Shown piece after piece: positions 36,146 through 44,496 of a DNA stretch of 64,000 bases; within the stretch, counting starts at the first letter, position 1, and every line of letters starts with the position of its first letter. The stretch is taken from contig NZ_BMED01000001.1 of NCBI RefSeq assembly GCF_014636315.1, positions 496,316-560,315 on the forward strand. Reading direction: 5' to 3'. Below the pieces are notes generated by a model. That model saw only the letters and a list, made by a program, of their open reading frames with translations. It was not told the origin of the DNA and did no database searches. The DNA comes from Parundibacterium terreum. GTDB lineage: Bacteria > Pseudomonadota > Gammaproteobacteria > Burkholderiales > Burkholderiaceae_D. Position numbers and translations under genes: made by a program.

Positions 36146-37099
36146 ATGCGCAAAAAAATCCCCAGCCTGAACGCACTGACCATTTTTGAAGCGGCAGCCA
36201 GGCAGCAAAGCTTTACCCGTGCGGCAGAAGAGCTGGCACTGACGCAAGGCGCCGTATGCCGGCAAATCGCCGGGCTGGAGGAATACCTCTGCCTACCGCT
36301 CTTCGCGAGAGTGAAGAAGCGGGTGATATTGACTCCTGCGGGGCGCCAATACGCTGAGAGGATACGCGTGCACATTGCCCGGATAGAAAGGGACACGCTG
36401 GAATTGATGGCGCAGCAGGATGGCGGCGGGGTATTGGAGCTGGCGGTGGTGCCAACCTTTGCAACCCAATGGCTGATCCCGCGCATGGCTGAATTCAACC
36501 AGGAGCGGCCTGACATCACGGTCAACCTGCACACCAAAACCGATGCCTTCCTGTTTTCGGAAACCAGTTTCCATGCCGCCATTCACTCCGGCAATGTGGC
36601 CTGGCCGGGCACTTCCGGCGATTTCCTGATCAGCGAGGGAGATACGATGCCGGTATGCAGCCCGGCACTACTGGAACGTTTTGCCAAACAGGTGCGGAAA
36701 CAGGCGCAGAAACAGGCGAGCGGCAAACCCAGGCCGGCGAGGGAAATCGGCATGCCGGAAATAGCCGCTCTCCCCTTGCTGCATCTGACAACCCGGCTCA
36801 ATGACTGGCGCACCTGGTTTGAGCTGCATGAATACCGTAATGATGTCTCCGCCGTCAAGGGCGCGCGCTACGAACTGTTCACGATGCTGGTCAGCGCTGC
36901 GGTCGCCGGGCTTGGCGTGGCCTTGATCCCGCGCTTCATGGTGCAGGCGGAGCTAGACGCCGGCACCCTGGTCATCCCGCTGGAGCGCAGCCTGTCCGGC
37001 ACTACAGGTTATTATCTGGCTTACCCGGAAGAGCATGCAAGCTTCGCGCCCCTCACCGCATTCAGGCAATGGCTGCTGGAAGTGGCCGGCAAGCCCTGA
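36146..37099 (+). CDS. LysR-family regulator, GcvA-like
   Basis: The 317-residue protein starts MRKKIPSLNALTIFEAAARQQSFTRAAEEL, then TQGAVCRQIAGLEEYLCLPLFARVKKRVILT, which is the GcvA/AmpR-branch helix-turn-helix. The effector domain has LELAVVPTFATQWLIPRMAEF and VSAAVAGLGVALIPRFMV. It diverges from the HglS-like/D-2-hydroxyglutarate dehydrogenase operon and is its probable regulator. A lysine-pathway intermediate is a reasonable effector but is not shown. Confidence 0.9.
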   Translation: MRKKIPSLNALTIFEAAARQQSFTRAAEELALTQGAVCRQIAGLEEYLCLPLFARVKKRVILTPAGRQYAERIRVHIARIERDTLELMAQQDGGGVLELAVVPTFATQWLIPRMAEFNQERPDITVNLHTKTDAFLFSETSFHAAIHSGNVAWPGTSGDFLISEGDTMPVCSPALLERFAKQVRKQAQKQASGKPRPAREIGMPEIAALPLLHLTTRLNDWRTWFELHEYRNDVSAVKGARYELFTMLVSAAVAGLGVALIPRFMVQAELDAGTLVIPLERSLSGTTGYYLAYPEEHASFAPLTAFRQWLLEVAGKP

Positions 37100-37118
37100 A
37101 CTCTGGCGCCCGTTACAC

Positions 37119-37628
37119 TTACTGGCGGATGCCGGTATATTGCGCAGAACTTACCAGCCATTTGTCGGCAATCTTGCATACGACATAGACCACGCGCAGT
37201 GCCCGCTCCGTGGTTTTTCCTTCCTTGTCGGTGAACTTGCTGGGCCAGCGGGCAACCACAATAATGGTGGAGTCTCCATAGGTCCTCGCGCTGATCTGAT
37301 CCAGCTCCATGACCTGCACCGGTGCCTGCGCGGCCCTGGCTTTTTGCTCTGGGCCATAAAACGTCAATACTTTTGCCCTCGCATCCACTTCGCCTATCGG
37401 TGAAATTTCCACATAATCGGCTGCGAGGATGGCATCCATCGCCACTGGATCAAAGTTTTTCTGCGCTGCAGCCAGTTGTTGAACTGCTGCGACACCCAAA
37501 TTTGCCACATTTGCCGAATTTACCGCATCTGCCACACTGGCAGCAGCAAAGGCGGATGCAGAACCAAAAGCCAGGTTGGCGGTGAAAAAACAGGCCGCTG
37601 CAATCAGTAGCAAGGGGCGTTGGCGCAT
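37119..37628 (-). CDS. Exported NTF2-like (SnoaL/DUF4440-type) protein
   Basis: The 169-residue protein has a signal peptide (LLLIAAACFFTANLAFGSASAFAA) and a C-terminal NTF2-like alpha+beta cone: AAQKNFDPVAMDAILAADYVEISPIGEVDARAKVLTFY, then STIIVVARWPSKF and RVVYVVCKIADKWLVSSAQYTGI. Such folds bind small hydrophobic ligands or act as hydrolase/isomerase-like enzymes; none can be assigned. Between signal and domain a tripeptide-like repeat (VADAVNSANVAN) is encoded by four 9-bp units at 37498-37533. Confidence 0.8.
   Translation of the reverse strand: MRQRPLLLIAAACFFTANLAFGSASAFAAASVADAVNSANVANLGVAAVQQLAAAQKNFDPVAMDAILAADYVEISPIGEVDARAKVLTFYGPEQKARAAQAPVQVMELDQISARTYGDSTIIVVARWPSKFTDKEGKTTERALRVVYVVCKIADKWLVSSAQYTGIRQ
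37498..37533. repeat. Four imperfect 9-bp tandem repeats inside the NTF2-like gene
   Basis: Units AAATTTGCC, ACATTTGCC, GAATTTACC and GCATCTGCC follow each other without gap. They encode the linker after the signal peptide, so the length of the linker could vary by whole codons. Confidence 0.5.
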
Positions 37629-37687
37629 GAAAGACTCCTATGAAGTTGATCGCTCAGCGGCGATAATCCGTTTAAGAACCTTGCCAG

Positions 37688-39040
37688 CTATGAAAGTTCC
37701 CCGGAGCCGGATTTATTCTTGACCCCGGCCAGCAGCGCAAGACCGCTCAGCACCAGCAAACCCGTCAGCAGGTAGAGTGCACCATCCATGCTACCGGTCT
37801 GCACCTTGATCTGCCCTATCACCCAAGGACTGACGATGCCGCTGGTGATGCCTACGCTGCTGATCAATGCAATACCGCCGGCTGCCGCATTTCCAGACAG
37901 GTAGCTTGGAGGTACCGCCCAGAAAATAGGCAAGGCGGCAAAAATCAGGACAGCCGCCAGCGACAATATCCCTAGCATCAGCGGCAGGCTGGGCAAATGC
38001 AAGGTCAGCAGCGACATGGCAATTGCTCCACCTATCGTGCAGAAAGCGAAATGCTTGCGCCGCTCCGCCCTGCGGTCGGAATGGCGGGCTATCAGGATCA
38101 CCCCTATCGCGCCTATTGCATTCGGAATGGCGGTATACAAGCTGATCTCCACCACATCCTTGACACCGAAGTCCCGGATCATCAAAGGCATCCAGAAGTT
38201 CAGCGTCAGCGAAGCACAGGTCAGGGCAAAGTAGATAAAGGCAAACAGATACACCTTGGGATTGCGCAATGCATCGCCAAAGGAATGATTACTATGCGTT
38301 TTTGATCCAGCCCCATCACGTTCCAGAGCGGCACCAAGCTCCGTCTTTTCGCTCTCGCTGAGCCAGGCAGCTTTGGACGGATTATCGTCAAGGTAAAAAT
38401 GTGCAATGAATCCCAGGATAATCGCCGGAGCGCCCTCAATTGCAAACATCCATTGCCAGCCATACATGCCGGCAACGCCTGCCATGTCCCGCATGATCCA
38501 GCCGGATATCAAGCCGCCCAGTACCCCGGCAATCGCCACACCGGCAAAGAAGACCGACATCACCGCCGCCCGCCGCGTGGCAGGAAACCAGTAGGTCAGG
38601 TACAGCACAATGCCGGGAAAGAAGCCAGCTTCAAACACGCCCAGCATGAAACGCAGCGCATAAAACTGGTAAGGCGTAGACACCAGCATCATGCCTACCG
38701 ATGCGATGCCCCACAGCAGCATGATGCGCACAAAAGTTTTTCGTGCGCCAAATTTTGCCAGCAGCAGGTTGCTAGGTACCTCGCAAACGACATAACCGAT
38801 ATAGAACACCGCCGCCCCCAGGCCATACATCGCATCGCTAAAGCCCAGATCATGCTTCATCTGCAGTTGCGCAAAGCCAATATTGATACGATCCAGGAAG
38901 GATACGACATAGCACAGGAAAAGAAACGGGATAATGCGCCAGGCGATCTTGCTATACAGCCCGGCGTTATCTTCCTCTGCGACCAGGGTGGAACTGCCGG
39001 ATTGATCAAGGCCGTTTGCTGCAACGGATGTACTGCTCAT
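37688..39040 (-). CDS. MFS transporter, anion:cation symporter type (organic acid/aromatic acid uptake)
   Basis: From the ATG at 39040 (GGAG upstream) the 450-residue protein has about 12 transmembrane segments. ACS-family signatures are IIPFLFLCYVVSFLDRINIGFAQLQMKHDLGFSDAMYGLGAAVFYIGY and PGIVLYLTYWFPATRRAAVMSVFFAGVAIAGVLGGLISGWIM. Relatives carry tartrate, phthalate, glucarate or hydroxylated aromatic acids with protons. It lies on the same strand as the FAD monooxygenase cluster, so it probably imports that pathway's substrate. Confidence 0.92.
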   Translation of the reverse strand: MSSTSVAANGLDQSGSSTLVAEEDNAGLYSKIAWRIIPFLFLCYVVSFLDRINIGFAQLQMKHDLGFSDAMYGLGAAVFYIGYVVCEVPSNLLLAKFGARKTFVRIMLLWGIASVGMMLVSTPYQFYALRFMLGVFEAGFFPGIVLYLTYWFPATRRAAVMSVFFAGVAIAGVLGGLISGWIMRDMAGVAGMYGWQWMFAIEGAPAIILGFIAHFYLDDNPSKAAWLSESEKTELGAALERDGAGSKTHSNHSFGDALRNPKVYLFAFIYFALTCASLTLNFWMPLMIRDFGVKDVVEISLYTAIPNAIGAIGVILIARHSDRRAERRKHFAFCTIGGAIAMSLLTLHLPSLPLMLGILSLAAVLIFAALPIFWAVPPSYLSGNAAAGGIALISSVGITSGIVSPWVIGQIKVQTGSMDGALYLLTGLLVLSGLALLAGVKNKSGSGELS

Positions 39041-39217
39041 GGTGTCTCGCTCCAAAATTGCGTATTGCCGGAACCATTCCGGCCACTGATTTGCGGCATC
39101 TGATGTGCCTTGCGGGATGCGGGCAAGCAGCCTCCCTGGCGCTAATCCGCGGATAGCGCTCTTGGTGAACAATCTTATTTAAATGGGTCTATCGCCAGAA
39201 ATTCCGGCAAGAGTTTT

Positions 39218-39442
39218 TTAGCCGGAGGGCGTTGTTGCTTCTAGTGCTTCTACCGTCGCGGCGCGAGCAAGGTCCATAGCCTGCTTCAAGGTGGCAAAGT
39301 CGCCAATATGATTGGCGAGCAAGAGTATCAGTTGCGCATTCACAGACTGGCTTTGCGCATCATCCAGGCCCTGATGCATGTCTATCAAAGCTTCATAGAA
39401 ATCGTCGGGACGGGTCAGATTGGCTTGGGTATTGAGTGTCAT
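39218..39442 (-). CDS. DUF2783 small protein next to an aromatic hydroxylase
   Basis: The 74-residue protein begins MTLNTQANLTRPDDFYEALIDMHQGLDDAQSQSVNAQLILLLANHIGDF, the typical DUF2783 sequence. The family is usually encoded beside class A flavoprotein monooxygenases and has no known function; a subunit or chaperone role is guesswork. Only 4 bp separate it from the FAD monooxygenase, and its AGGTAAG ribosome-binding site overlaps that gene's stop codon. The two are translationally linked. Confidence 0.85.
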   Translation of the reverse strand: MTLNTQANLTRPDDFYEALIDMHQGLDDAQSQSVNAQLILLLANHIGDFATLKQAMDLARAATVEALEATTPSG

Positions 39443-39446
39443 ATTC

Positions 39447-41159
39447 TTACCTAACAGGTAAATGCAGGCCAAGAGCCCGGCTCAATGCCTGCTGTACTTT
39501 GGCATTATCGAGGGCCCGCCAGCGGGCAACAACGTGCTGATCGGGCCTGATCAGGTAGCAGGTATCTGGCTGCGCGTCGTAGCGCTTGGCGGCGATGCCG
39601 TCGGCGTCATGCAGCAGGGTCAAGCCAGGCAAAGAAGCAGGCACACCTTCAACTGGATCGCTGCTAACCAGCACAATCTTGACCGGCGCTGGTGCGGCAA
39701 CCATGAGCTGCTGCATCTTATCCAGCGCAGCATGCAAACCCTTGACATCACAAAAGACCAGCACAGTGAATTGCTGGCCCAATTGCGGCAGCAGCCAGCA
39801 TTCCGAGCCTGCCGAGCTGCCGTCCGGCAAGGATGCCAGCGGAGCGTCCAAACAAGAGGCACCCGGCACCATCTGGCCTCCAAAGGCATCCTCGTCCGGC
39901 GTATTCAGCGCAGAATCATGCAGCACTGCCGGCACCGATAAGCGCCCGCTGTTGACCAGTTGCCGCGCAAAAGGATGCTGTGCAGCCAGCCTCAGTGTGG
40001 CATCGCGAAACATGCGGCTGACATTGCTTTTGGGCGTGATGAAATCGGTGGAGCGGGTGGAATTGCGGATGTTTTCATCGGCTGCATATTCGCGTTCTTG
40101 CGCATAGCTGTCCAGCAGGTTATCCGGCGCTTGCCCTTTGAGCACGGCCGCCAGTTTCCATGCAAGGTTTTCTGCGTCCTGTATGCCACTATTAGCGCCA
40201 CGCGCGCCAAACGGAGAGACGCCATGCGCAGAATCGCCGGCGAACAGCACACCTCCATGCCGGAAAGCATCCATGCGCAGGCAAGAAAAAGTATACACGC
40301 TGACCCATTCCAACTGGAATTGCACATCCCTTCCGAGCAGTGCCTGCACCCTGGGTATGACACGCTCAGGCGTTTTTTCCAATACCGGATCTGCATCCCA
40401 GCCCAACTGAAAATCGATGCGCCAGACATTATCGGGCTGCTTGTGCAGCAGTACCGATTGATTCGGATGAAAGGGAGGATCGAACCAGAACCAGCGTTCC
40501 GTAGGAAATTCCGCCTCCATTTTCACATCGGCGATCAGGAAGCGGTCTTTGAAGGTGCGCCCCTTGCTGTCCAGCCCCATCAGCTTGCGTATGGGGCTGC
40601 GCGAGCCGTCTGCCGCAATCACATAGCGGCCTTGCAGGCAATACTCACCGTCGGGAGTTTCTATTGTCAGCTTGACGCCATCGGCGCTCTGCTGCAGGCC
40701 AACTACCTTGTTCTTCCATCGGATGTCGATATTGGGCAGTTCGCGCGCCCTGTCCAGCAGGAAGCCTTCCACATAGTATTGCTGCAGATTGATGAAAGCG
40801 GGCCACTGGTGCCCGCTTTCAGGCATCAAGTCAAAGCTGTACACCATCTGCTCCTGCAGGAAGACCTTGCCGACGTTCCAGCGCACGCCCTTGTCCACCA
40901 TGGGCTGACCGCAACCGAGGCGATCAAAGATATCCAGCGAACGCTTGGAAAAGCAAATTGCCCGCGAACCGCTGGACAAGGTGCAGTCATCATCCACCAG
41001 CACAACGCTGATGCCCTGCTGCGCCAGATCAATTGCGGCTGCCAGGCCGACCGGCCCGGCGCCGACGACGATCACCGGATGCAGCCCGGCACTATGCCCA
41101 GCCTGCTGCTCTGGGCACGGCCGGTATTCAAAGCTCAGAGATTGATAATCTGTGCTCAT
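39447..41159 (-). CDS. Class A FAD-dependent aromatic monooxygenase (MhpA/PheA-like)
   Basis: The 570-residue flavoprotein has the nucleotide-binding GAGPVGLAAAIDLAQQG (from residue 33), the DG-type motif near FKDRFLIADV, and the GD motif GVLFAGDSAHGVSPFGARGANSGIQDAENLAWKLA. A thioredoxin-like C-terminal domain follows, as in MhpA and phenol hydroxylases. It hydroxylates a phenolic ring with NAD(P)H and O2. The exact ring substrate cannot be read. Neighbours are DUF2783, an MFS transporter, an MBL protein and divergent IclR regulators, consistent with an inducible aromatic pathway. No ring-cleavage dioxygenase is present in the window. Confidence 0.92.
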   Translation of the reverse strand: MSTDYQSLSFEYRPCPEQQAGHSAGLHPVIVVGAGPVGLAAAIDLAQQGISVVLVDDDCTLSSGSRAICFSKRSLDIFDRLGCGQPMVDKGVRWNVGKVFLQEQMVYSFDLMPESGHQWPAFINLQQYYVEGFLLDRARELPNIDIRWKNKVVGLQQSADGVKLTIETPDGEYCLQGRYVIAADGSRSPIRKLMGLDSKGRTFKDRFLIADVKMEAEFPTERWFWFDPPFHPNQSVLLHKQPDNVWRIDFQLGWDADPVLEKTPERVIPRVQALLGRDVQFQLEWVSVYTFSCLRMDAFRHGGVLFAGDSAHGVSPFGARGANSGIQDAENLAWKLAAVLKGQAPDNLLDSYAQEREYAADENIRNSTRSTDFITPKSNVSRMFRDATLRLAAQHPFARQLVNSGRLSVPAVLHDSALNTPDEDAFGGQMVPGASCLDAPLASLPDGSSAGSECWLLPQLGQQFTVLVFCDVKGLHAALDKMQQLMVAAPAPVKIVLVSSDPVEGVPASLPGLTLLHDADGIAAKRYDAQPDTCYLIRPDQHVVARWRALDNAKVQQALSRALGLHLPVR

Positions 41160-41259
41160 GCTATTGTCTCCTCCCTGCTACATTCCGATGTTGCGGCTGA
41201 TTTTATTTTTATAGTGGCCAGATAAGCTGGTGCGGCATTGCCTTCGTGGATCAATCCAA

Positions 41260-42219
41260 TTAGTCCTGCAAAGCCGCCCACATGTCCTGGTCCCGCTGCG
41301 CGGTCCAGATGCGCGGATGCTTGATGCCGCTGGCCTCATCATAGGCACGGGATACATCAAAAGGCAGGCAGTGCTCATAAATGAAGACATGGCCGAACTT
41401 GGGATCCATTGCCTTGCGGGTGTGCGCCATCGCGCCTTTCAAATCCAGTTGCTGCGCTACCGCCTCACGCCCCTGTTGCAGCAAGGTGGTCACGAAGTCA
41501 CGCGTGTAATCCAATCCCTTGTTGACCTCGTCCGGATTCAACAAGGCTGGACCACGTCCCGGTACGAGCTTGTCTGCTTTCAGTGCACGCAAGGCTTCCA
41601 GCGTAGCCGGCCATTGCTCCAACTGGGCATCGCCGCAATAACAGGCGGCATCGTATTCAACCAGATCACCGGAAAACAGCACTTTCTGCGAAGGAATCCA
41701 CACTACCGTATCGCCCTTGGTATGGCCGGAGCCCAGATGCATGATCTTCACCTCCAACTTGCCGAGGAATAGCGTGATTTCTTTTTCAAATACCAGCGTG
41801 GGCCAGGTCAGGCCGGGAACCGTCTCCACACCGGCGAACAGGCGCGGGAAGCGTTCTATCTCAGACTTCATATCCGCTTCTCCACGCTCGACAATCATTT
41901 CATAGGTGCCGCGGCTGGCGATTACCTGCTGCGCGCCTTCTTCGAAATAGGCAGATGCGCCGAGTACGCGGACTGCATGATAGTGCGACAGCACGACGTG
42001 CTTGATAGGCTTGTCGGTGACGGTGCGTATCCTGGCGATCAGGTCTTGCGCCATCGCGGGCGTGGCGGTGGTGTCAACAATCAGTACGCTGTCATCGCCG
42101 ATGATTACACCGGAATTAGGATCTCCCTCCGCCGTATAGGCCCAGGCATTTTCCGATAATTGGATGAAGCTGATTTTTTTCTGTTCCAGATCTGCCTGGG
42201 ATGCAAATGCCTTGGCCAT
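41260..42219 (-). CDS. MBL-fold protein with altered zinc motif, aromatic-cluster associated
   Basis: From the ATG at 42219 (AGGAGA upstream) the protein has 319 residues. It has the MBL fold (SVLIVDTTATPAMAQDLIARI, MHLGSGHTKGDTVVWIP, KVLFSGDLVEYDAACYCGDAQL). The usual HxHxDH is H79-Y-H81-A-V83-R84, so the Asp and third His are replaced, and the late GHG appears as GRG. This could mean a single-zinc or otherwise changed site. I recall the same HYHAVR wording in other betaproteobacterial proteins, so it is likely a real subfamily. Substrate is unknown. Confidence 0.87.
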   Translation of the reverse strand: MAKAFASQADLEQKKISFIQLSENAWAYTAEGDPNSGVIIGDDSVLIVDTTATPAMAQDLIARIRTVTDKPIKHVVLSHYHAVRVLGASAYFEEGAQQVIASRGTYEMIVERGEADMKSEIERFPRLFAGVETVPGLTWPTLVFEKEITLFLGKLEVKIMHLGSGHTKGDTVVWIPSQKVLFSGDLVEYDAACYCGDAQLEQWPATLEALRALKADKLVPGRGPALLNPDEVNKGLDYTRDFVTTLLQQGREAVAQQLDLKGAMAHTRKAMDPKFGHVFIYEHCLPFDVSRAYDEASGIKHPRIWTAQRDQDMWAALQD

Positions 42220-42324
42220 GCTGCTCTCCTGATTATAAGGAGGCACGCATGCCTCCATGTCAATTTGATCGAGGCTGTAATCAGTACTCGATATGGTGAA
42301 CACATCATAATCCCTCGTTTTTAC

Positions 42325-42350
42325 ATTTGTCAATGACAAATTAATTTGAC
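42325..42350. promoter_or_regulatory. Palindromic operator candidate between aromatic cluster and IclR genes
   Basis: ATTTGTC and GACAAAT form a perfect inverted repeat around AAT (42325-42341). A further half-site ATTTGAC follows at 42344-42350, and AATTTGAT occurs near 42265. It lies in the 237-bp region between the MBL gene and the first IclR gene, and fits IclR-type recognition. Confidence 0.55.
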
Positions 42351-42456
42351 TATGTATAATTTATTTTTGAGCTAAGCATAAACAGCTTAGGCGTACACTT
42401 GCCTTTCCGTTATCATGTCGCCTTGAAATACAATCCCCTGTAACAGCAATTACACA

Positions 42457-43317
42457 GTGACATTGCCCGTGAGCAAACCCAAAGTTCAAGATCCAACACC
42501 GGATACCGGCAAGGAAAAGCAGCAGCGCGGCATCCAGAGCGTGGAGGTCAGCGGCCGACTGCTACAAGCACTGGCGAACGCGCGTACGCCTCTGGGCCTG
42601 AGCGAGCTGGCCGCCGCAGCAGCGCTGACGCCCGCGCAGGCTTTTACCTACCTGGTCAGCCTGGTGAAGCTGGGCTTGATCAAGCGGGATTATTTGTCCG
42701 GCAATTACGAACCTGGCCCACTCTCACTGCGTCTGGGCCTGATGCACCTGGAACACCAGGTGGCTTACCGCATTGCCATTCCTTATGCAGCGCAGCTGGC
42801 GGAAAGCCTGGGGCATAGCGTGGCGATCTGTACCCCCGGCCCGCAAGGACCAACCATCGTTCGTTATGAGCACGGCGGCTTTCCGCTGCATGTGAACCTG
42901 CACATAGGAACAGTCATGTCTTTGCCGCTGACTGCCACCGGCCGCGTTTTCTGCGCGTATTCGGAACCGGAAACCCTGAGGCAAATGCTTGGACAGCAAT
43001 CCGGCAATCGCACTACACACCCTTCGCACCCTACGCCAGTTCACGCCGCGCAAGTGCCGGATGCACATTTCCAAAAAAATCTGGCGGTGATACGAGAACA
43101 GGGAATGGAACGCGGCATCAATGCTCCCAGCCCCGGCATCAGCAGCCTGTGCGCTCCGGTGTTCGATGACAAGCAGATTTTGTGCATGACATTGACGGTC
43201 ATTGGCTCCTCCGGCGACATCAATGTTGACTGGAATGGCAGCACCGCGCTGGCGTTGAAGAATGCAGCCCATGCCATCAGTGGCATGCTCACCGCACAAA
43301 CCGGAGCCGCCACATGA
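42457..43317 (+). CDS. IclR-family transcriptional regulator, copy 1
   Basis: The 286-residue protein starts from a GTG codon. It has an N-terminal winged helix (SVEVSGRLLQALANARTPLGLSELAAAAALTPAQAFTYLVSLVKLGLI) and an IclR effector domain with HSVAICTPGPQGPTIVRYEHGG, GTVMSLPLTATGRVFCAY and INAPSPGISSLCAPVFD. It diverges from the aromatic monooxygenase cluster. A second IclR gene overlaps its end by 4 bp, an unusual tandem. The effector is probably an aromatic acid (inference). Confidence 0.92.
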   Translation: MTLPVSKPKVQDPTPDTGKEKQQRGIQSVEVSGRLLQALANARTPLGLSELAAAAALTPAQAFTYLVSLVKLGLIKRDYLSGNYEPGPLSLRLGLMHLEHQVAYRIAIPYAAQLAESLGHSVAICTPGPQGPTIVRYEHGGFPLHVNLHIGTVMSLPLTATGRVFCAYSEPETLRQMLGQQSGNRTTHPSHPTPVHAAQVPDAHFQKNLAVIREQGMERGINAPSPGISSLCAPVFDDKQILCMTLTVIGSSGDINVDWNGSTALALKNAAHAISGMLTAQTGAAT

Positions 43318-44144
43318 GCGAAGACATGGCATCCGCGGAGCCCAAACCACAGCGCGGCATACTTTCACTGGACAGCAGCGGACTCATCCTGAGCGTGCTG
43401 GTGGCGGCCGGCCGACCTCTATCGCTAAAAGACGTGGCCAGAGCGGCCGACATGCCTACCGCGAAGGCATTTCCACACCTGGTGAGCCTGCTAAAAACCG
43501 GCGTGCTCAGCCGTGACGCCGATGGCTGCTTTGGACCCGGCCCGTTGAGCCTGCAACTGGGCCTGACTGCGCTGCAGCGCTTGTCGCCGACGCGCGAAGC
43601 GGAGCAGGATATATTGCAAATGTCCCGGGAAACAGGAATGAGCGTGGCAATGGCGGTGCTGGGCCCTTTGGGCCCTACCATCATGCGGCTGGAAGAATCT
43701 GCCAGGCCGCAGCACATCAGCCTGCGCCTGGGCACTGTGATGTCCATGGTACATACGGCGATAGGCCGGGTATTTGCGGCCCATGTTGCCGAAGACGTGC
43801 TGCAAGACTTGCTGGCACAGGATGCGATCAGAATGGCGGGTGCGGAATTAAGCGATGCGGCAATGGCAGACTACAAGCTGCAGTTAAAGAAAATCGCGGA
43901 AACGGGGATAGACACTGCGCTGGATGCGCCCGTCCCAGGCATACATACTCTGGCAGCGCCGGTATTTGATCATACCGGCAGCATCTGCATGGTGATTGCG
44001 CTGATAGGCTCTGCCGGGAGCTTCGATACCAGTTATGAGGGAAAGAGCGCCCATAGCCTGCAAAACGCAGTTCAAGGATTGTCGCTGCGCCTGGGGTATG
44101 CAGGTATTGCACCAACGAGAGAAAGTGCCGGGGTACGGGCATGA
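43314..44144 (+). CDS. IclR-family transcriptional regulator, copy 2
   Basis: The 276-residue protein parallels copy 1: ILSLDSSGLILSVLVAAGRPLSLKDVARAADMPTAKAFPHLVSLLKTGVL for the helix-turn-helix, then MSVAMAVLGPLGPTIMRLEESARP, GTVMSMVHTAIGRVFAAH and ALDAPVPGIHTLAAPVFDHTGSICMVIALIGS. The two are paralogues with clearly diverged sequences, translationally coupled by ATGA overlap. They could form a heteromer, or respond to two intermediates of the same pathway. Its end overlaps the TfoX-domain gene. Confidence 0.92.
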   Translation: MSEDMASAEPKPQRGILSLDSSGLILSVLVAAGRPLSLKDVARAADMPTAKAFPHLVSLLKTGVLSRDADGCFGPGPLSLQLGLTALQRLSPTREAEQDILQMSRETGMSVAMAVLGPLGPTIMRLEESARPQHISLRLGTVMSMVHTAIGRVFAAHVAEDVLQDLLAQDAIRMAGAELSDAAMADYKLQLKKIAETGIDTALDAPVPGIHTLAAPVFDHTGSICMVIALIGSAGSFDTSYEGKSAHSLQNAVQGLSLRLGYAGIAPTRESAGVRA

Positions 44145-44485
44145 GTTCCAGCGCAGAATTTACTGCCTATATCAAGGAAAAATTTGAAATTCTGGGAGAC
44201 GTGAGTTTTTCCCGTTTCTTTGGAGGCATAGGCATCTCTTATAGCGAGGTGCAGTTTGCGATGGTCATGGGAAATACACTGTATTTCTGCGTCGACGATA
44301 GCAACCGTGACGCATATGTCGAAACCGGGATGCAGCCGTTTTCCTATGCGACCAGGAAAAAAACTATCCTGGTCAGCAAATACTATTCAGTGCCGGAAGA
44401 AGTCCTGGATAATCCCGGCACCTTGCGGGAGTGGGCACAGGCAGCAATCAAGGCAGCCCACGCCAAATCAAAAAAGAAACACTAA
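44141..44485 (+). CDS. TfoX N-terminal-domain protein coupled to the IclR pair
   Basis: The 114-residue protein has the TfoX/Sxy N-terminal domain: FEILGDVSFSRFFGGIGISYSEVQFAMVMGNTLYFCVDDSNRDAYVETGMQPFSYATRKKTILVSKYYSVPEEVL. There is no C-terminal TfoX domain. Full-length TfoX/Sxy proteins control competence genes; single-domain forms are uncharacterised. The start overlaps the second IclR gene (ATGA), so expression is linked to the IclR pair. The stop lies 11 bp from the convergent M14 gene. Confidence 0.88.
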   Translation: MSSSAEFTAYIKEKFEILGDVSFSRFFGGIGISYSEVQFAMVMGNTLYFCVDDSNRDAYVETGMQPFSYATRKKTILVSKYYSVPEEVLDNPGTLREWAQAAIKAAHAKSKKKH

Positions 44486-44496
44486 ACCACTAGGTT

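Noticed and set aside
39960..41225. 421-codon plus-strand ORF opposite the FAD monooxygenase
   Set aside because: The monooxygenase on the other strand has all its flavin motifs; the antisense product has no recognisable domain.
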